NCBI RefSeq assembly: GCF_004348595.1
Contig: NZ_SMKD01000025.1
Span: forward strand, 1-55,399
DNA length: 55,399 nucleotides
From: Micromonospora sp. KC723
Lineage (GTDB): Bacteria > Actinomycetota > Actinomycetes > Mycobacteriales > Micromonosporaceae
Direction of reading: 5' to 3'
The translations under genes and the position numbers were made by a program. Position 1 is the first letter of the stretch. Each line of letters starts with the position of its first letter. This document shows positions 24,365 through 36,600 of the stretch, one piece after another. Below the pieces are notes generated by a model. That model was not told the DNA's origin. It did no database searches and was given only the letters and a program-made list of their open reading frames with translations.

Positions 24365-25693
24365 CTAGGATTGGACAGTCGCGGTCCTCACGTCGTCGCA
24401 CGGCGGTTCCGCGACGTCCCGACCGGCCTCCGGCCCGGCGCCGACCGCCCGGTGCCGCCACAGCTGCGGGTAGCACCATCCCACCAGGACGGTGGCGCCG
24501 ACGCAGAGCGCCCCACCGACAGCGACGGCCGCCGACGGGCCGGTCAGCCCTGCCGCCAGCCCGAGCAGTACGCCGCCGAGCGCGGGTGCGGTCATCGCCT
24601 GCGCGAGCCAGAGACTGCCGACCCGCCCCTGCAGGTGCGCGGTGGTGTGTTGCATGAGAAGGGTGCGACGCAGGATCTCCGAGATGGTGTCCGCGGCGCC
24701 GGCCAGGGCCAGGAAGACGAGGCCGAGGCCGAGCACCGGGCTGGCACCGAAGCCGATCGTCACCAGCCCGTAGGCACCGACCACGCCGAGCAGGGCCCGT
24801 CCGGGCCGGCGCAGCCGTCCCGTCCAGCCCGACAGCAGGGAAGCGACGGCGGCGCCGGCGGCAGGAGCGGCGGTGAGCAGGCCCACCGCGCTCGGGCCGA
24901 CGGCGAAGACGCGCTCCGCGAACTGCGGAAACAGTGCCGCCGGGGTCGCGAACAGCGCACCACCGAGGTCCACCACGAGCACAGCGGCGACGATCCGGCT
25001 GCGACGGATGAACGCCAGACCCTCCCGCAGCGCGGGCCACCAGGCGGCACGGCCTGCCGGCGCCACGGACTCCGCGTCGCCGGGCGCCCCCGGCGGTAGC
25101 GCGCCCAGCCGGGCCAGCAGCGGAAGGGCGCCCGCCGCGCCGAGCGCCGCCAGCGCGTACGTGGTGGCCAGTCCCGGACCGGCGACGAGCGCTCCGCCCA
25201 CCACCGGACCGGCGATGGCGCCGACGGTGGTCGTGACGGTCACCAGCGCGCCCGTCGCCGGTAGCTGATCGGCCGGCACGAGACTCGGCACGACGGCGGT
25301 CAACGCACTCTCGGCACAGCCCTCGGTGAGGCCGAAGAGAGCGCCGAGCAGGTAGATGACCCACAACCGCGGGTTGTCGGCTGCCGCGTTGAGCGCCAGC
25401 GCGCCGAACGTCACGACCGCCCAGCCACTGCCGAGCAGGATCAGGGACCGGCGTTCCCGGCCGTCGGCGAGCACCCCGCCGGCGAGCAGACCGACCAGCA
25501 GGCCCGCGCCGAGCACCAGACTGACCGTCGCCACCTGGAACGACGAACCGGTCAGCGCGTACACCTGCACGACGACGGCGACGGACGTGAGTCCGATGCT
25601 GAGCAGTCCCAGCAGCCGGGCGGCGAGCACCCAGGCCAGCCGCGAACCGCCCCGCAGCGGACGCAGATCCAAGCCGAACTCACGGACGCGCAC
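24365..25693 (-). CDS. MFS siderophore exporter (EntS-like)
   Basis: 442 aa, about 12 hydrophobic segments, matching the EntS-type major facilitator group in the start FGLDLRPLRGGSRLAW-LLGLLSIGL and the cytoplasmic loop GGVLADGRERRSLIL. The GTG start at 25693 has GGAGGTG upstream. It probably exports the finished siderophore. It is driven from the bidirectional control region shared with the large NRPS gene (iron box 25719-25737). Confidence 0.88.
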   Translation of the reverse strand: MRVREFGLDLRPLRGGSRLAWVLAARLLGLLSIGLTSVAVVVQVYALTGSSFQVATVSLVLGAGLLVGLLAGGVLADGRERRSLILLGSGWAVVTFGALALNAAADNPRLWVIYLLGALFGLTEGCAESALTAVVPSLVPADQLPATGALVTVTTTVGAIAGPVVGGALVAGPGLATTYALAALGAAGALPLLARLGALPPGAPGDAESVAPAGRAAWWPALREGLAFIRRSRIVAAVLVVDLGGALFATPAALFPQFAERVFAVGPSAVGLLTAAPAAGAAVASLLSGWTGRLRRPGRALLGVVGAYGLVTIGFGASPVLGLGLVFLALAGAADTISEILRRTLLMQHTTAHLQGRVGSLWLAQAMTAPALGGVLLGLAAGLTGPSAAVAVGGALCVGATVLVGWCYPQLWRHRAVGAGPEAGRDVAEPPCDDVRTATVQS

Positions 25694-25718
25694 GCGCCAC
25701 CTCCACCCGTCGCTATAG

Positions 25719-25737
25719 CAAGATTAGGCTAACCTAA
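25719..25737. promoter_or_regulatory. IdeR/DtxR-type iron box (exporter / large NRPS)
   Basis: CAAGATTAGGCTAACCTAA matches the canonical box at 16 of 19 positions; the last 14 match perfectly. It lies 26 bp from the exporter start and 48 bp from the NRPS start, so it can repress both divergent genes. Confidence 0.78.
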
Positions 25738-25784
25738 GTTAGGGTCCCTCCGGTTGACCCGGCGCAATCGGAGGTGACAGGAAC

Positions 25785-28700
25785 GTGCCCAACATGGACG
25801 GCGACGGCAACGCCGACCTGACGGCCCGGCGGAGGGAACTCGTCCGCCGCAGACTCGCGGAGCGGGGCATCGCCCGTCGGTCGGAGGCACCGTCGACCGT
25901 CCCCCACGTCACCGGACCGGCTCCCCTGTCCGCGGCGCAACGCCGGATGTGGCTGCTGCACCAGCTCCGGCCGGAGGACACCGCGTACCACGTCTGCGTC
26001 GGCGCGCGACTGTCCGGTGCGCTGTCGGCGCCGGACCTCGCCCGGGCGCTGCGCGACGTCGTGCAGCGCCACGACGTGCTGCACTCGGTCTACCGGGTCG
26101 GCGAGGACGGCGAACCGCACCAGGTCGTCGTACCGGTCGACGGGCTGGAGCTGACCACCACCGACCTGACCGCCCTGGCGCCCGAGAAGCGCGAACCCGC
26201 CGTCGACCGGGCCGCCGCGCGGCTCGCCGAACGCCCGTTCGACCTGACGACCGAGCTGCCGATCCGGCTGGAGATCCTCCGGCTCGCCGCGGACGAGCAC
26301 GTCCTGCTGCTGGTCGCGCACCACATCGCCTGGGACGACGCGAGCTGGCAGGTGCTCCTGCACGACCTCGGTGCCGGGTACGCCGGGCGGGACCTGCCCC
26401 ACCTGCCGGCGCAGTACGCCGACCTGGCCGCCGCGGAACACCGCACGCCACCGTGGACCGCCACGGACCTGGACCACTGGCGCGCCCGACTGGCCGACCC
26501 ACCGGCCCCGGTACCACTGCCCACCGACCGGCTGCGCACCACCGACGGGTCCGCGACGGGCGGCCGGCTCACCCGGCGGCTGCCGGCGGCGCTGCGCGAA
26601 CGACTGCACGCCGTCTGCCGCGCCGAGGGCGTCACCCCGTTCATGGCACTGCTCGCCGGGTTCACCGGTCTGCTGCACCGCGTCGGTGGCGTGCCGGACC
26701 TCATCGTCGGGTCCCCCGTCGTGACCCGCACCGACCCGGGCGCCGACCGCCTGATCGGCAACTTCGGCAACACACTCGCCCTGCGTACGCGGGCGACCCC
26801 GGCGACGACGTTCCGCGCCTTCCTGCAGCACGTCCGTGAGCAGTGCCTCGCCGCGTACGCCCACCAGCGGGTGCCGTTCGACACCATGGTGCGGGAGCTG
26901 CGCCCGGATCGCAGCGCCGGGCACCACGTCTGGTTCGACATCCTGTTCTCGGTACGCAGCGACGTCTGGGCGGCCCTCGACCTGCCGGGCGTCACCGTGA
27001 CCGAACGGCGCGTCGACAACGGGGCCGCGGCGTTCGACCTGGCCGTCGCCGCGGTGCTGGAACCCGACGGCACGCTGGGTCTGGACGTCACCTACCGCGC
27101 CGACCGGTACGACGCCGACACCGTCGACGGCCTCGTCGGCCGCTACGCGCGGATGCTCGACGCCGCCCTGGCCGACGTCGACGCCCCGCTCGGCGACCTG
27201 GACCTGCTCGCCCCCGGCGAGCGGGAACTCGTGCTCGCCGGCTGGGGCAGCGACTCCCGGCCGGTGGACCGGGCCACGATCGCCGAGCTGTTCCGCGCGC
27301 GGGCCCGACACACACCCGACGCGGAGGCCCTGCGCTGGGAGGACGGTGGAACGCGGACCCTGAGCTACGCCGAGTTGGACGAGCGTTCGGACGTCCTCGC
27401 CGGCGCACTCGCCGCGCGCGGCGCCGGACCCGAGACCGTGGTCGCCGTCGCGCTTCCCCGCCGCGGCGAGTTCCTCGTCTGCGCGCTGGCCGTGCTCAAG
27501 GCCGGCGCGGCGTACCTGCCGATCGACCCGGAGTACCCGCCGGAGCGGATCGCGCTGATGCTGGACGACGCCCGGCCCACCCTGCTGGTGAGTGACACCG
27601 CCACCGTGCCGGCGCTGCCGCCCGCCGCGCCGCCGGCGTTCCTCATCGACCAGGACACCGCCGCCGGGTGCGTCCCGAAGCCGTGCCCGGCCGGGCCGGA
27701 GCAGGCCGCCTATGTCATCTACACCTCCGGATCGACCGGCCGCCCCAAGGGCGTCGTGGTCACCCACGAGGGCATCCCCAGCCTCGTCTCGACGATGGTC
27801 GACGAGCTCGGCGTCGGACCCGGGCACCGGGTGCTGCAGTTCGCGTCGATGAGCTTCGACACGTCGGTGTGGGAATGGACGATGGGGCTCCTCACCGGCG
27901 CCACGCTGGTGATCGTGCCGGCGGAGCAGCGCCTCGGCCCCCCGCTGGCGGACTTCTGCGCCCGCCACGGCATCACCCACCTGACGCTGCCACCGGGGGT
28001 GCTCGCCTCCCTGCCGGACGAGCACGCGCTCCCGGCCGACGTCACCCTGATCGTGGCCGGCGAGGCGTGCCCGCCCGAACTGATGCGGCGCTGGGCGGCG
28101 ACCTGCCGCATGTTCAACTCGTACGGGCCCACGGAGACCACGGTGGACGCCACCCTGTGGGCGTGTACGCCGGAGCACTCCGGGCCGGTGGTGCCGATCG
28201 GGGGGCCGGTGCACAACACCGCCGTCCGGCTGCTCGACGAACGGCTGCACCCGGTCCCGCCCGGCGCCGCCGGTGAACTGTACGTGGCCGGCGACGGCCT
28301 CGCCCGCGGATACCACGACCGGCCGGCTCTCACCGCCACCCGCTTCGTCGCCGACCCGTACGGCCCGCCGGGCAGCCGGATGTACCGCACCGGCGACCTG
28401 GCCCGTTGGACAGCGCACGGCGTACTGGAGTACCTCGGCAGGGTCGACCACCAGGTCAAGATCCGCGGCTTCCGGGTGGAACCGGGCGAGGTGGAGCAGC
28501 TGCTGCGCGCCCATCCCACCGTCGCGCAGGCCGCCGTCGTGCCCCGCGAGGACACACCCGGCGACGTGCGGCTGGTCGCCTACGTCACCGGGACGGACCC
28601 GTCGCCCCGGCGGCTGCGCGACGACCTGGCCCGCGCCCTGCCCGCGCATCTCGTTCCGGCCGCGATCGTCGTGCTGGACCGGCTGCCGCTGACCAGCAAC

Positions 28701-31700
28701 GGAAAGCTCGACCGCCGGGCCCTGCCCGCGCCGGTCTACTCCGCCGGGACCGGACGGGCGCCCGCCTCGGCGCTGGAGGCGCGGCTGTGCGCGCTGTACG
28801 CGGACGTTCTCGACGTGCCCGCCGTGGGGCCCGACGACGACTTCTTCGCGCTGGGCGGCCACTCGATGCTGGCCGCCCGGCTGATCACCCGGGTACAGGC
28901 CGAGCTGGGCGTGCGCCCCCTCCTGCGGTCGCTGTTCGACGGGCCCTCGCCCGCCGCGCTGGCCCGCACGCTGGCCCCGGCTGCCACACCCGCCGACGAC
29001 CTGCCGCCGCTGGCGCCGCGCGGCGACGACGGCCCGGCCCCGCTGTCGTTCGCGCAGCTTCGGCTGTGGGTCCTGCACCGCCTTGAGGACGCCGGCGCGG
29101 CGTACCACATCCCGCTCGGGCTGGCCCTGGACGGAGCGTTGGACGCCGGCCTGCTCGACGCCGCACTGCGGGACGTCGTCGCGCGGCACGAGATCCTGCG
29201 CACCGTCTTCCCCGAGCGCGACGGGACACCCCACCAGGTCGTCCTGCCGGCCGGAGGGCGCCTGGCCGTCCGAGACGTCACCCCGGCGACGCTCGACGCC
29301 GAGGTGTCGGCAGCCGCCGCGCAGGTGTTCGACCTCCGCCGGGAAACGCCGCTGCGCGTCACGCTGTTCCGGCTCGCCCCCGACCGGCACGTCCTGCTGC
29401 TACTGCTGCACCACATCGCCGGCGACGGGCGGTCGCTGCCCGTGCTGACCCGTGACCTCGCCTCGGCCTACGCGGCCCGGCGCGCCGACGCGGCGCCCGC
29501 GTGGACCCCGCTACCCGTGCAGTACGCCGACTACGCCGTCTGGCAGCGCAAGGCCCTCGGGCACGCCGACGACCCCGGCAGCCGCGCCGCCCGGCAGGCG
29601 GCCTACTGGCGGCAGACCCTGGCCGGCGCGCCGGCCGAACTGCGCCTGCCCACCGACCGGCCCCGGCCGGCCGAGTCGTCGTACGCCGGCGGGCTCACCC
29701 GGTTCACCATCGACGCCGGGCAGGCGCAGGCCGTCCGGGAGCTGGCCGCCCGGCTCGGGGTCACCCCGTTCATGGTGTACCAGGCCGCCGTGGCGGCGCT
29801 TCTCACCCGGCTCGGCGCCGGCGACGACATCCCGCTCGGCACACCCGTCGCCGGTCGCGGCGTCGAACCCCTCGACGACCTGGTCGGCTTCTTCGTCAAC
29901 ACACTGGTGCTGCGCACCGACACGTCCGGCTCACCGACCCTCACCCAGCTGCTGCACCGCATCCGGCGGACCAACCTGGACGCCTACGACCACCAGGACC
30001 TGCCCTTCGAGCGGCTCGTCGAGATTCTCAACCCGCCGCGGTCCACCGCCCGGCACCCGCTGTTCCAGGTGATGGTGGTGCACCAGAGCGGCACCGCGTC
30101 GCGGCTGCCCGTCGCGGGGCTGGTCAGCCGCCCGTACGTCGTCGCCACGCAGACCGCCACCTTCGACCTGAGCCTCACCTTCATCGAGGACTTCGACCCC
30201 GAGGCGCCGGGAACGGTCGGCGGGTTCGCCGAGTACAGCGCCGACCTGTTCGACCCCGGCACCGTGAAGGCCCTGACGGCGCGGCTGGTGCAGCTGCTCA
30301 CCGCCGCCGTCGCCGCACCGGACCGGCCGATCGACGACCACGAACTGCTCTTCGCCGACGAGCGCTCGGCGCTGGTGGCGCCGCCCGTGCCGGCCCCCGC
30401 CGCGCCGCCGCTGCCGGACGCGTTCGCCCGGCAGGTCACCCGCACCCCGGACGCCGTCGCCCTGGTCGTACGCGCCGCCTCCGGCGAGCTGTCGCGACTG
30501 ACCTACGCCGACCTGGCCACGGAGGTGGAGCGGATCGGGCGGTTGGTCACGGCACACGGCGCCGGACCCGATCGAGTGGTGGCACTGGCGCTGGCGCGCC
30601 GCGACGTGGTGCCCGCGATGCTGGGCACGCTGCGCGCCGGTGCCGCCTTCCTGCCGCTGGACCCCGCGTACCCGCAGGACCGTCTGGCGGCGACGCTCAC
30701 CGACTCCCAGCCGGTCTGCCTGCTCACCACCCGGACCCTCGCGGCGACCCTGCCTCACCCGCCGGGCCTGCCGATGGTGTACCTCGACGACGACCCGCCG
30801 CCCGCGACGGTGTGGGATCCCCGCCCGCCGGCCCCGGACAGCGCGGCGTACGTCATCTACACCTCCGGCTCCACCGGCATCCCGAAGGGTGTGGTGGTCA
30901 GCCACGCCAGCCTGGCGAACCTGTTCGCCGCCCACACCTCGGCACTCTTTCCGCCCGAGGTAACCGCGGTCGGCGGGCGACGGATCCGGGTCGGCCACGT
31001 GGCGTCGTTCGCGTTCGACGCCGCCCTCGACCCGGTGGTCCTCATGGTGGGCGGCCACGAACTGCACGTCCTCGACGAGGCGAGCTACCCCGACCCGGCA
31101 GCCGTCACCGCGTACGTGGCCGACGAGCGCATCGACTACCTCGACCTGACCCCGGCCCACCTGCAGCAGCTCATCCAGCACGGCCTGTTCGCCCCGGGCC
31201 GCCACCGGCCGGCGCTGCTCGGACCGGGCGCCGACGCCATGCCCGACGCGCTGTGGCGGGACCTCGGGGCGCGGCCCGGCCTGCACGCCTGGAACTTCTA
31301 CGGGCCGACCGAGTGCACCGTCGACGCCGTCGTCGCCCCGGTCACCGGCGAGGGTGCCCCGCGTATCGGCCGGCCCATCGCCGGCATGACCGCGTACGTG
31401 CTCGACGCCCGGCTACGACCGGTACCGCCCGGTGTCACCGGCGAGCTGTACCTGGCCGGCACCGGCCTGGCGCGCGGCTACCTGCGGCGCCCGGCGCTCA
31501 CCGCCGAGCGGTTCGTCGCCGACCCGTTCGGGCCACCCGGCACCCGCATGTACCGCACCGGCGACCTGGCCCGCTGGGTCGACGGCGACCTGGAGTGCCT
31601 CGGCCGCGCCGACGACCAGGTGAAGATCCGCGGGTTCCGGATCGAACCCCGGGAGATCGAGGCCGTCCTCAGCCGACACCCGGGCGTCGCCGACGTCGCC

Positions 31701-33614
31701 GTCATCGCCCGCGACGACCTGCCGGGCTCCCGCCGGCTCGTCGCCTACGTGGTGCCCGCACCCGGCAACCCGGCCGACCCGGACGGCTGGCGGGCGCACG
31801 CCGCCGCGGCGTTGCCCGACTACATGGTGCCGTCGCTGTGGATGGCCCTCGACCGGCTGCCGCAGACCACGAACCGCAAGCTCGACCGGGCGGCCCTCCC
31901 GGTGCCGCAGGTGCCCGCCGCGGACGGCGGGCGGCCTCCCGCCGACGCCGGCGAGACCCTGTTCTGCGACCTGTTCGCGGCGCTGCTCGACCACGACCGG
32001 GTCGCCGCCGACGCGAACTTCTTCGAGCTGGGCGGGGACAGCATCGTCGCCCTGCGACTGGTCAGCCGGGCCCGGGCAGCCGGGTGGACGATCGAGCCGC
32101 GCGACGTCTTCCGCCACCAGACACCGGCCGCCCTCGCCACCGTCGCGCGGGCGGTCCCCGGCGCGACCATCCGAGCGGCGGACGACGGCGTCGGCGGCAT
32201 CGCCGAGACGCCCATCGTCGGGTGGCTACGCGAACTGGCCGCCGCCGGCCGGCCGGGGGCGGCCGACAGCTACAGCCAGGGCATGGCGCTACGCGCCCCG
32301 GCCGGGCTGACCGTCGACCAGCTGACCGGTCTGCTCCAGCAGGTCCTCGACCGGCATCCGGCACTGCGCGCCAGGCTCGTGACCACGGCGGGGGGACGCT
32401 GGGATCTGGTGACCGCGCCTCGCGGCGCGGTGCGCGCCGGCGACCTGCTGCGCGTCGGCGACGGCACTCCGGCCGACGAGGCACGGGCCGCCGCGCAGCG
32501 GCTGCGACCGGCCGACGGCGTGCTGCTGCAGGCGGTCTGGCTGCCCGCGCGCGAGCAGCTGGTGTTGGTCGCGCACCACCTCGTGGTGGACGGGGTGTCG
32601 TGGCGGATCCTCTGCGCCGATCTGGCCGGCGCATGGCGCGGTACCGCGCTGTCGCCGGCGGGCACCTCGCTGCGGGCCTGGTCCGAGCGGCTGCGCGAGT
32701 ACGCCGACCGGCCGGCCACCCGCGAACAGGCGGCACAGTGGACGAGCGCCCTGGCCGCGCCGGGACCATTCGGTGAACGCCGGCTCGACCCGGCCCGGGA
32801 CGTCACCGGCACTCAGCAGCGCCGGGTCGTCACCCTTACCGCGGACGTCACGGAAGCGCTACTGACGCGGCTACCCACCGCGTTCCGGGTCGACCCGGCC
32901 GACGCCCTGCTGACCGCCCTGGCGCTCGCCGTCGCCGAGTCCCGCCACGGCAGCGGATCCGACACGGCCCTCGCCGTCGCGGTGGAAGGCCACGGCCGGG
33001 AGGCAGCGATCGCCCCGGGCACCGACCTGGCCGGCACCGTCGGCTGGTTCACCGCCGTGTACCCCGTCCGCCTCGACCCGGGGCCGGTCGACCTCGCCGC
33101 GGCCCGGGCCGGCGGCGTGGAGATCGGTCGTGCCCTCAAGGCCGTCAAGGAACAGGTACGCGCCGTACCCGACGGTGGCCTCGGGTACGGCGCCCTGCGG
33201 CACCTGAACCCGCAGGCGGCCCCGCAGTTGGCGCGGCTGCCCGTACCGGCTGTCTGCGTCAACTATCTGGGTCGCCTCGCCGGCGGTGGCGACGCTTTCT
33301 GGGAGCCGACGGACGACGGGCTGTTCCACCACGTCGACCCGGCGCTGCCGCTCGCCCACCAGTTGGAGATCGACGCCTGGATCCGGCCGGGCCCCGGTGG
33401 CGCGGTACTGCACGCCACCTGGTCCTGGGCCGGCGCCGCCCTCGACGCGGCCGAGGTGCGCACCCTCGCCGACCGCTGGGCCGCCTACCTGACCGCTCTC
33501 GCCACACACGCCGCAGACCCGGCCGCCGGTGGTCTCACCCCCTCCGATGTCTCCCTGATGGCGATCAGCCAGGACGAGATCGACGACTTCGTCACCGATT
33601 GGAGCCTCTCGTGA
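25785..33614 (+). CDS. NRPS C-A-PCP-C-A-PCP-E (two modules, second epimerising)
   Basis: 2609 aa, GTG at 25785 (ATG at 25794 alternative). Order: C1 (about 40-470; active motif HHIAWDD with Asp in place of the usual Gly), A1 (about 490-985), PCP1 (Ser1027, LGGHS), C2 (HHIAGDG at 1209-1215), A2 (about 1530-2030), PCP2 (Ser2086, LGGDS, the form that precedes E domains), E (about 2130-2580; [10 protein letters not shown] at 2264, [22 protein letters not shown]). Ten-position readings: A1 DTWTIASVDK (no confident substrate); A2 DADDLPFVDK, whose several acidic positions suggest a cationic or amine-bearing residue. It takes the aryl-thiazolinyl chain from the Cy-containing NRPS and passes a D-configured intermediate to the next NRPS, whose stop/start overlaps it (GTGA). 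Confidence 0.92.
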   Translation: MPNMDGDGNADLTARRRELVRRRLAERGIARRSEAPSTVPHVTGPAPLSAAQRRMWLLHQLRPEDTAYHVCVGARLSGALSAPDLARALRDVVQRHDVLHSVYRVGEDGEPHQVVVPVDGLELTTTDLTALAPEKREPAVDRAAARLAERPFDLTTELPIRLEILRLAADEHVLLLVAHHIAWDDASWQVLLHDLGAGYAGRDLPHLPAQYADLAAAEHRTPPWTATDLDHWRARLADPPAPVPLPTDRLRTTDGSATGGRLTRRLPAALRERLHAVCRAEGVTPFMALLAGFTGLLHRVGGVPDLIVGSPVVTRTDPGADRLIGNFGNTLALRTRATPATTFRAFLQHVREQCLAAYAHQRVPFDTMVRELRPDRSAGHHVWFDILFSVRSDVWAALDLPGVTVTERRVDNGAAAFDLAVAAVLEPDGTLGLDVTYRADRYDADTVDGLVGRYARMLDAALADVDAPLGDLDLLAPGERELVLAGWGSDSRPVDRATIAELFRARARHTPDAEALRWEDGGTRTLSYAELDERSDVLAGALAARGAGPETVVAVALPRRGEFLVCALAVLKAGAAYLPIDPEYPPERIALMLDDARPTLLVSDTATVPALPPAAPPAFLIDQDTAAGCVPKPCPAGPEQAAYVIYTSGSTGRPKGVVVTHEGIPSLVSTMVDELGVGPGHRVLQFASMSFDTSVWEWTMGLLTGATLVIVPAEQRLGPPLADFCARHGITHLTLPPGVLASLPDEHALPADVTLIVAGEACPPELMRRWAATCRMFNSYGPTETTVDATLWACTPEHSGPVVPIGGPVHNTAVRLLDERLHPVPPGAAGELYVAGDGLARGYHDRPALTATRFVADPYGPPGSRMYRTGDLARWTAHGVLEYLGRVDHQVKIRGFRVEPGEVEQLLRAHPTVAQAAVVPREDTPGDVRLVAYVTGTDPSPRRLRDDLARALPAHLVPAAIVVLDRLPLTSNGKLDRRALPAPVYSAGTGRAPASALEARLCALYADVLDVPAVGPDDDFFALGGHSMLAARLITRVQAELGVRPLLRSLFDGPSPAALARTLAPAATPADDLPPLAPRGDDGPAPLSFAQLRLWVLHRLEDAGAAYHIPLGLALDGALDAGLLDAALRDVVARHEILRTVFPERDGTPHQVVLPAGGRLAVRDVTPATLDAEVSAAAAQVFDLRRETPLRVTLFRLAPDRHVLLLLLHHIAGDGRSLPVLTRDLASAYAARRADAAPAWTPLPVQYADYAVWQRKALGHADDPGSRAARQAAYWRQTLAGAPAELRLPTDRPRPAESSYAGGLTRFTIDAGQAQAVRELAARLGVTPFMVYQAAVAALLTRLGAGDDIPLGTPVAGRGVEPLDDLVGFFVNTLVLRTDTSGSPTLTQLLHRIRRTNLDAYDHQDLPFERLVEILNPPRSTARHPLFQVMVVHQSGTASRLPVAGLVSRPYVVATQTATFDLSLTFIEDFDPEAPGTVGGFAEYSADLFDPGTVKALTARLVQLLTAAVAAPDRPIDDHELLFADERSALVAPPVPAPAAPPLPDAFARQVTRTPDAVALVVRAASGELSRLTYADLATEVERIGRLVTAHGAGPDRVVALALARRDVVPAMLGTLRAGAAFLPLDPAYPQDRLAATLTDSQPVCLLTTRTLAATLPHPPGLPMVYLDDDPPPATVWDPRPPAPDSAAYVIYTSGSTGIPKGVVVSHASLANLFAAHTSALFPPEVTAVGGRRIRVGHVASFAFDAALDPVVLMVGGHELHVLDEASYPDPAAVTAYVADERIDYLDLTPAHLQQLIQHGLFAPGRHRPALLGPGADAMPDALWRDLGARPGLHAWNFYGPTECTVDAVVAPVTGEGAPRIGRPIAGMTAYVLDARLRPVPPGVTGELYLAGTGLARGYLRRPALTAERFVADPFGPPGTRMYRTGDLARWVDGDLECLGRADDQVKIRGFRIEPREIEAVLSRHPGVADVAVIARDDLPGSRRLVAYVVPAPGNPADPDGWRAHAAAALPDYMVPSLWMALDRLPQTTNRKLDRAALPVPQVPAADGGRPPADAGETLFCDLFAALLDHDRVAADANFFELGGDSIVALRLVSRARAAGWTIEPRDVFRHQTPAALATVARAVPGATIRAADDGVGGIAETPIVGWLRELAAAGRPGAADSYSQGMALRAPAGLTVDQLTGLLQQVLDRHPALRARLVTTAGGRWDLVTAPRGAVRAGDLLRVGDGTPADEARAAAQRLRPADGVLLQAVWLPAREQLVLVAHHLVVDGVSWRILCADLAGAWRGTALSPAGTSLRAWSERLREYADRPATREQAAQWTSALAAPGPFGERRLDPARDVTGTQQRRVVTLTADVTEALLTRLPTAFRVDPADALLTALALAVAESRHGSGSDTALAVAVEGHGREAAIAPGTDLAGTVGWFTAVYPVRLDPGPVDLAAARAGGVEIGRALKAVKEQVRAVPDGGLGYGALRHLNPQAAPQLARLPVPAVCVNYLGRLAGGGDAFWEPTDDGLFHHVDPALPLAHQLEIDAWIRPGPGGAVLHATWSWAGAALDAAEVRTLADRWAAYLTALATHAADPAAGGLTPSDVSLMAISQDEIDDFVTDWSLS

Positions 33615-36600
33615 CCGGCCGTCCCGCGCTCGACGACATTCTCCCGCCGACCCCGCTGCAGGAGGGCCTGCTCTTCCGCGCCGAGCTGGACGCCGAAGGC
33701 CCGGACGTGTACGCGGGACGGCTCGTGCTCACCCTGCGCGGCCCGGTGGACGCCGACCGGCTGCGCGCCGCCGCGCAGGGGTTGCTCGACGCCCACCCCG
33801 CGCTGCGCAGCGCGTTCCGCCGTAACCGGCAGGGACGGGCCGCCGCGCTGGTGGCCCGGCACGTCCCGGTGCCGTGGGAGTACGCCGACCTCGGCGCGCT
33901 GCCCAGCGGTGAACGAAACACCGCCGAGCGACGGCTCGCCGAGCGGGACCGCCGGCGGCGCTTCGACCTGGCTCGCCCGCCGCTGGTGCGGTTCACGCTG
34001 ATCCGGCTCGCCGACGACCTGCACCGGTTCGTCCTCGCCGCCCACCACATCGTCCTCGACGGATGGTCACAGCCCCTGCTGGTACGGGAGCTGTTCGCCC
34101 GGTACGCCGGCGACCCGCCGCCGGCGGCAGCGGCGCCGCGACGCTACCTCGAGTGGCTCGCCGCGCAGGACCGCGCCGCCGCCGAGACGGCGTGGCGGGA
34201 AGCACTGTCCGGACTCGACGCCCCGACGCTCGTGTCGCCGGGCGCCGACAGCGGCGTGCGGGAGCACCCGCAGCGTGTCGTCGTGCACCTCGACGCCGCC
34301 ACCACGACCCAACTGACCGCGACCGCGAGGGCGCACGGCCTGACCCTCGGCACGGTCGTCCAGGGGGCGTGGGCCCTCACCCTCGGCCGGACCCTCGGCC
34401 GCGACGACGTGGTGTTCGGCACCGTGGTGTCCGGCCGGCCGGCCGACCTGCCGGGCGCCGAGTCGATGATCGGCGCGTTCGTCAACACCGTCCCGGTGCG
34501 GGTCGGCCTGCCGCCGGCCGAGCCGTACGCCACCGCCCTGCGCCGCCTGCAGGACCAGCAGTCGGAGCTGGTGGCGCACGAGCACCTGGGGCTGGCCGAC
34601 ATCCAGCGGGTCGCCGGCGGGCGCGAGCTGTTCGACACCCTGGTCACGGTGGAGAACTACCCCTTCGACCCGGACCGTCTCGCCGACCTCGCCCCCGGCC
34701 TGCGGCTGGCCGGGTTCTCCGGCGAGGAGGGCGTGCACTACCCGCTCGCCGTCACGGTCCTGCCCGGCGAACGGCTCCAGCTGGAGGTGGGACACCGCCC
34801 GGACGCCGTCACCGAGCCGCAGGCGCGACGGGTGGCCGAGCGCCTCATCCGGGCACTGACCGCGTTCGCGACCGCGCCCGCCGTGCCGTTGGGCCGCGTC
34901 GAGGTGCTCGACGCCGCGGAGGTGGAGCCGCTGGTCGGCACCGTCGCCGCCGTACCGGACACGACGTTGACCACGCTGCTCGCCGAACAGGCCGCCCGCA
35001 CGCCGGACGCCACCGCGGTGGTCGCCGACGGCGTCCGGCTCACCTACGCCCAGTTGCACGACCGCGCCGGGCGGGTGGCCGCCCTGCTGGCCGCGCACGG
35101 CGTCGGGCCCGGCGGTGTGGTCGGGGTGGCCCTGCCCCGCTCGGCCGACCTGGTCGTGGCGCTGGTCGCGGTGCTGCGCGCCGGCGCCGCGTACCTGCCG
35201 CTCGATCCCGACTACCCCGCCGACCGGCTCGCCCTCATGGTCGCCGACGCCGGACCCGCCGCGCTGCTCACCGACACCACGACCCGCGCGGTCCTGCCGG
35301 TCGACGCGACCGCGGTGCTGGCGCTCGACAGCGCCGTCCTGCCGGACGCCGCGCCCGGCGCCCCGGCGGTGCGGCCGGCGGACCCGGCGTACGTCATCTA
35401 CACCTCCGGCTCCACCGGCCGCCCGAAGGGCGTGGTCGTGTCACACCGGGCGATCGTCAACCGGCTGCTGTGGACCCAGGACGAGTACGGACTCACCCCG
35501 GACGACCGGGTGCTGCAGAAGACGCCGTCGAGCTTCGACGTCTCGGTGTGGGAGTTCTTCTGGCCGCTGATCGTCGGCGCCACGCTGGTCGTGGCCCGGC
35601 CCGGGGGTCACCGCGACCCGCGCTACCTGGCCCGCCTCGTTCAGCGGGAACGGGTCACCACCGTGCATTTCGTGCCGTCGATGCTGCGGGCCTTCCTGGC
35701 GGAGCCGCAGGCGGCAGCCTGTACCGGCCTGACCCGGGTGCTGTGCAGCGGTGAGGCCCTCAGCGTCGACCTCGCCGAGGCCTTCCACGACCGCTACGGC
35801 GGCGCCGTCGAGCTGCACAACCTGTACGGGCCCACCGAGGCCGCCGTGGACGTCACCGCGTGGCCGTGCCCGCCCGGTGCCGCCACCGTGCCGATCGGCC
35901 GGCCGGTGTGGAACACCGCCCTGTACGTGCTCGACGCGGCGCTGCGACCCGTCGCCGTCGGGACGCCCGGCGAGCTGTACCTGGCGGGTCGGCAGCTCGC
36001 CGACGGGTACCTCGGCCGCCCGGCGCTGACCGCGGAACGCTTCGTCGCCGACCCGTTCGGCCCACCCGGCACGCGCATGTACCGCACCGGTGACCTGGTT
36101 CGGCGCACCGCCGACGGCGCCGTCGAATATCTCGGCCGCGCCGACACCCAGGTCAAGATCCGCGGGTTCCGGGTGGAGCCGGGCGAGGTCGAGGCGGCCC
36201 TGCTGGGGCTGCCCGGCGTCCGCGCCGCGGCAGTGGTCGCCCGACCGGAGCTCGGGCTGGTCGGTTACGTCGTCGGCGAGGCACTCGACCCGGCCGGCGT
36301 ACGGCAGGACCTGGCCACGACACTGCCCGCACACCTCGTACCGGCCACCGTCGTGGTGCTCGACGCCCTGCCCGTGACGCCGAGCGGCAAACTGGACCGG
36401 GCCGCGCTTCCCGCGCCGACGCGGCGGCCGGCGGACGCGTCGCGCCGGCCGCGGACTCCCGCCGAGGAACTGCTCTGCGAGTTGTTCGCCGAGGTGCTCG
36501 GGGTGGAGACGGTCGGCATCGACGACGACTTCTTCGCGCTGGGTGGCCACTCGCTGCTCGCCACGCGCCTGGCCAGCCGCGTCCGCACGGTGTTCGGGGC

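Noticed and set aside
25734..29390. Long minus-strand open frame (about 1218 codons) opposite the large NRPS
   Set aside because: Same reason: antisense shadow of the C-A-PCP coding sequence, no recognisable domain, no ribosome-binding site.
29501..32776. 1091-codon plus-strand frame inside the large NRPS
   Set aside because: Out-of-frame shadow, extremely Arg/Pro/Ala rich; the in-phase NRPS frame carries all the motifs.
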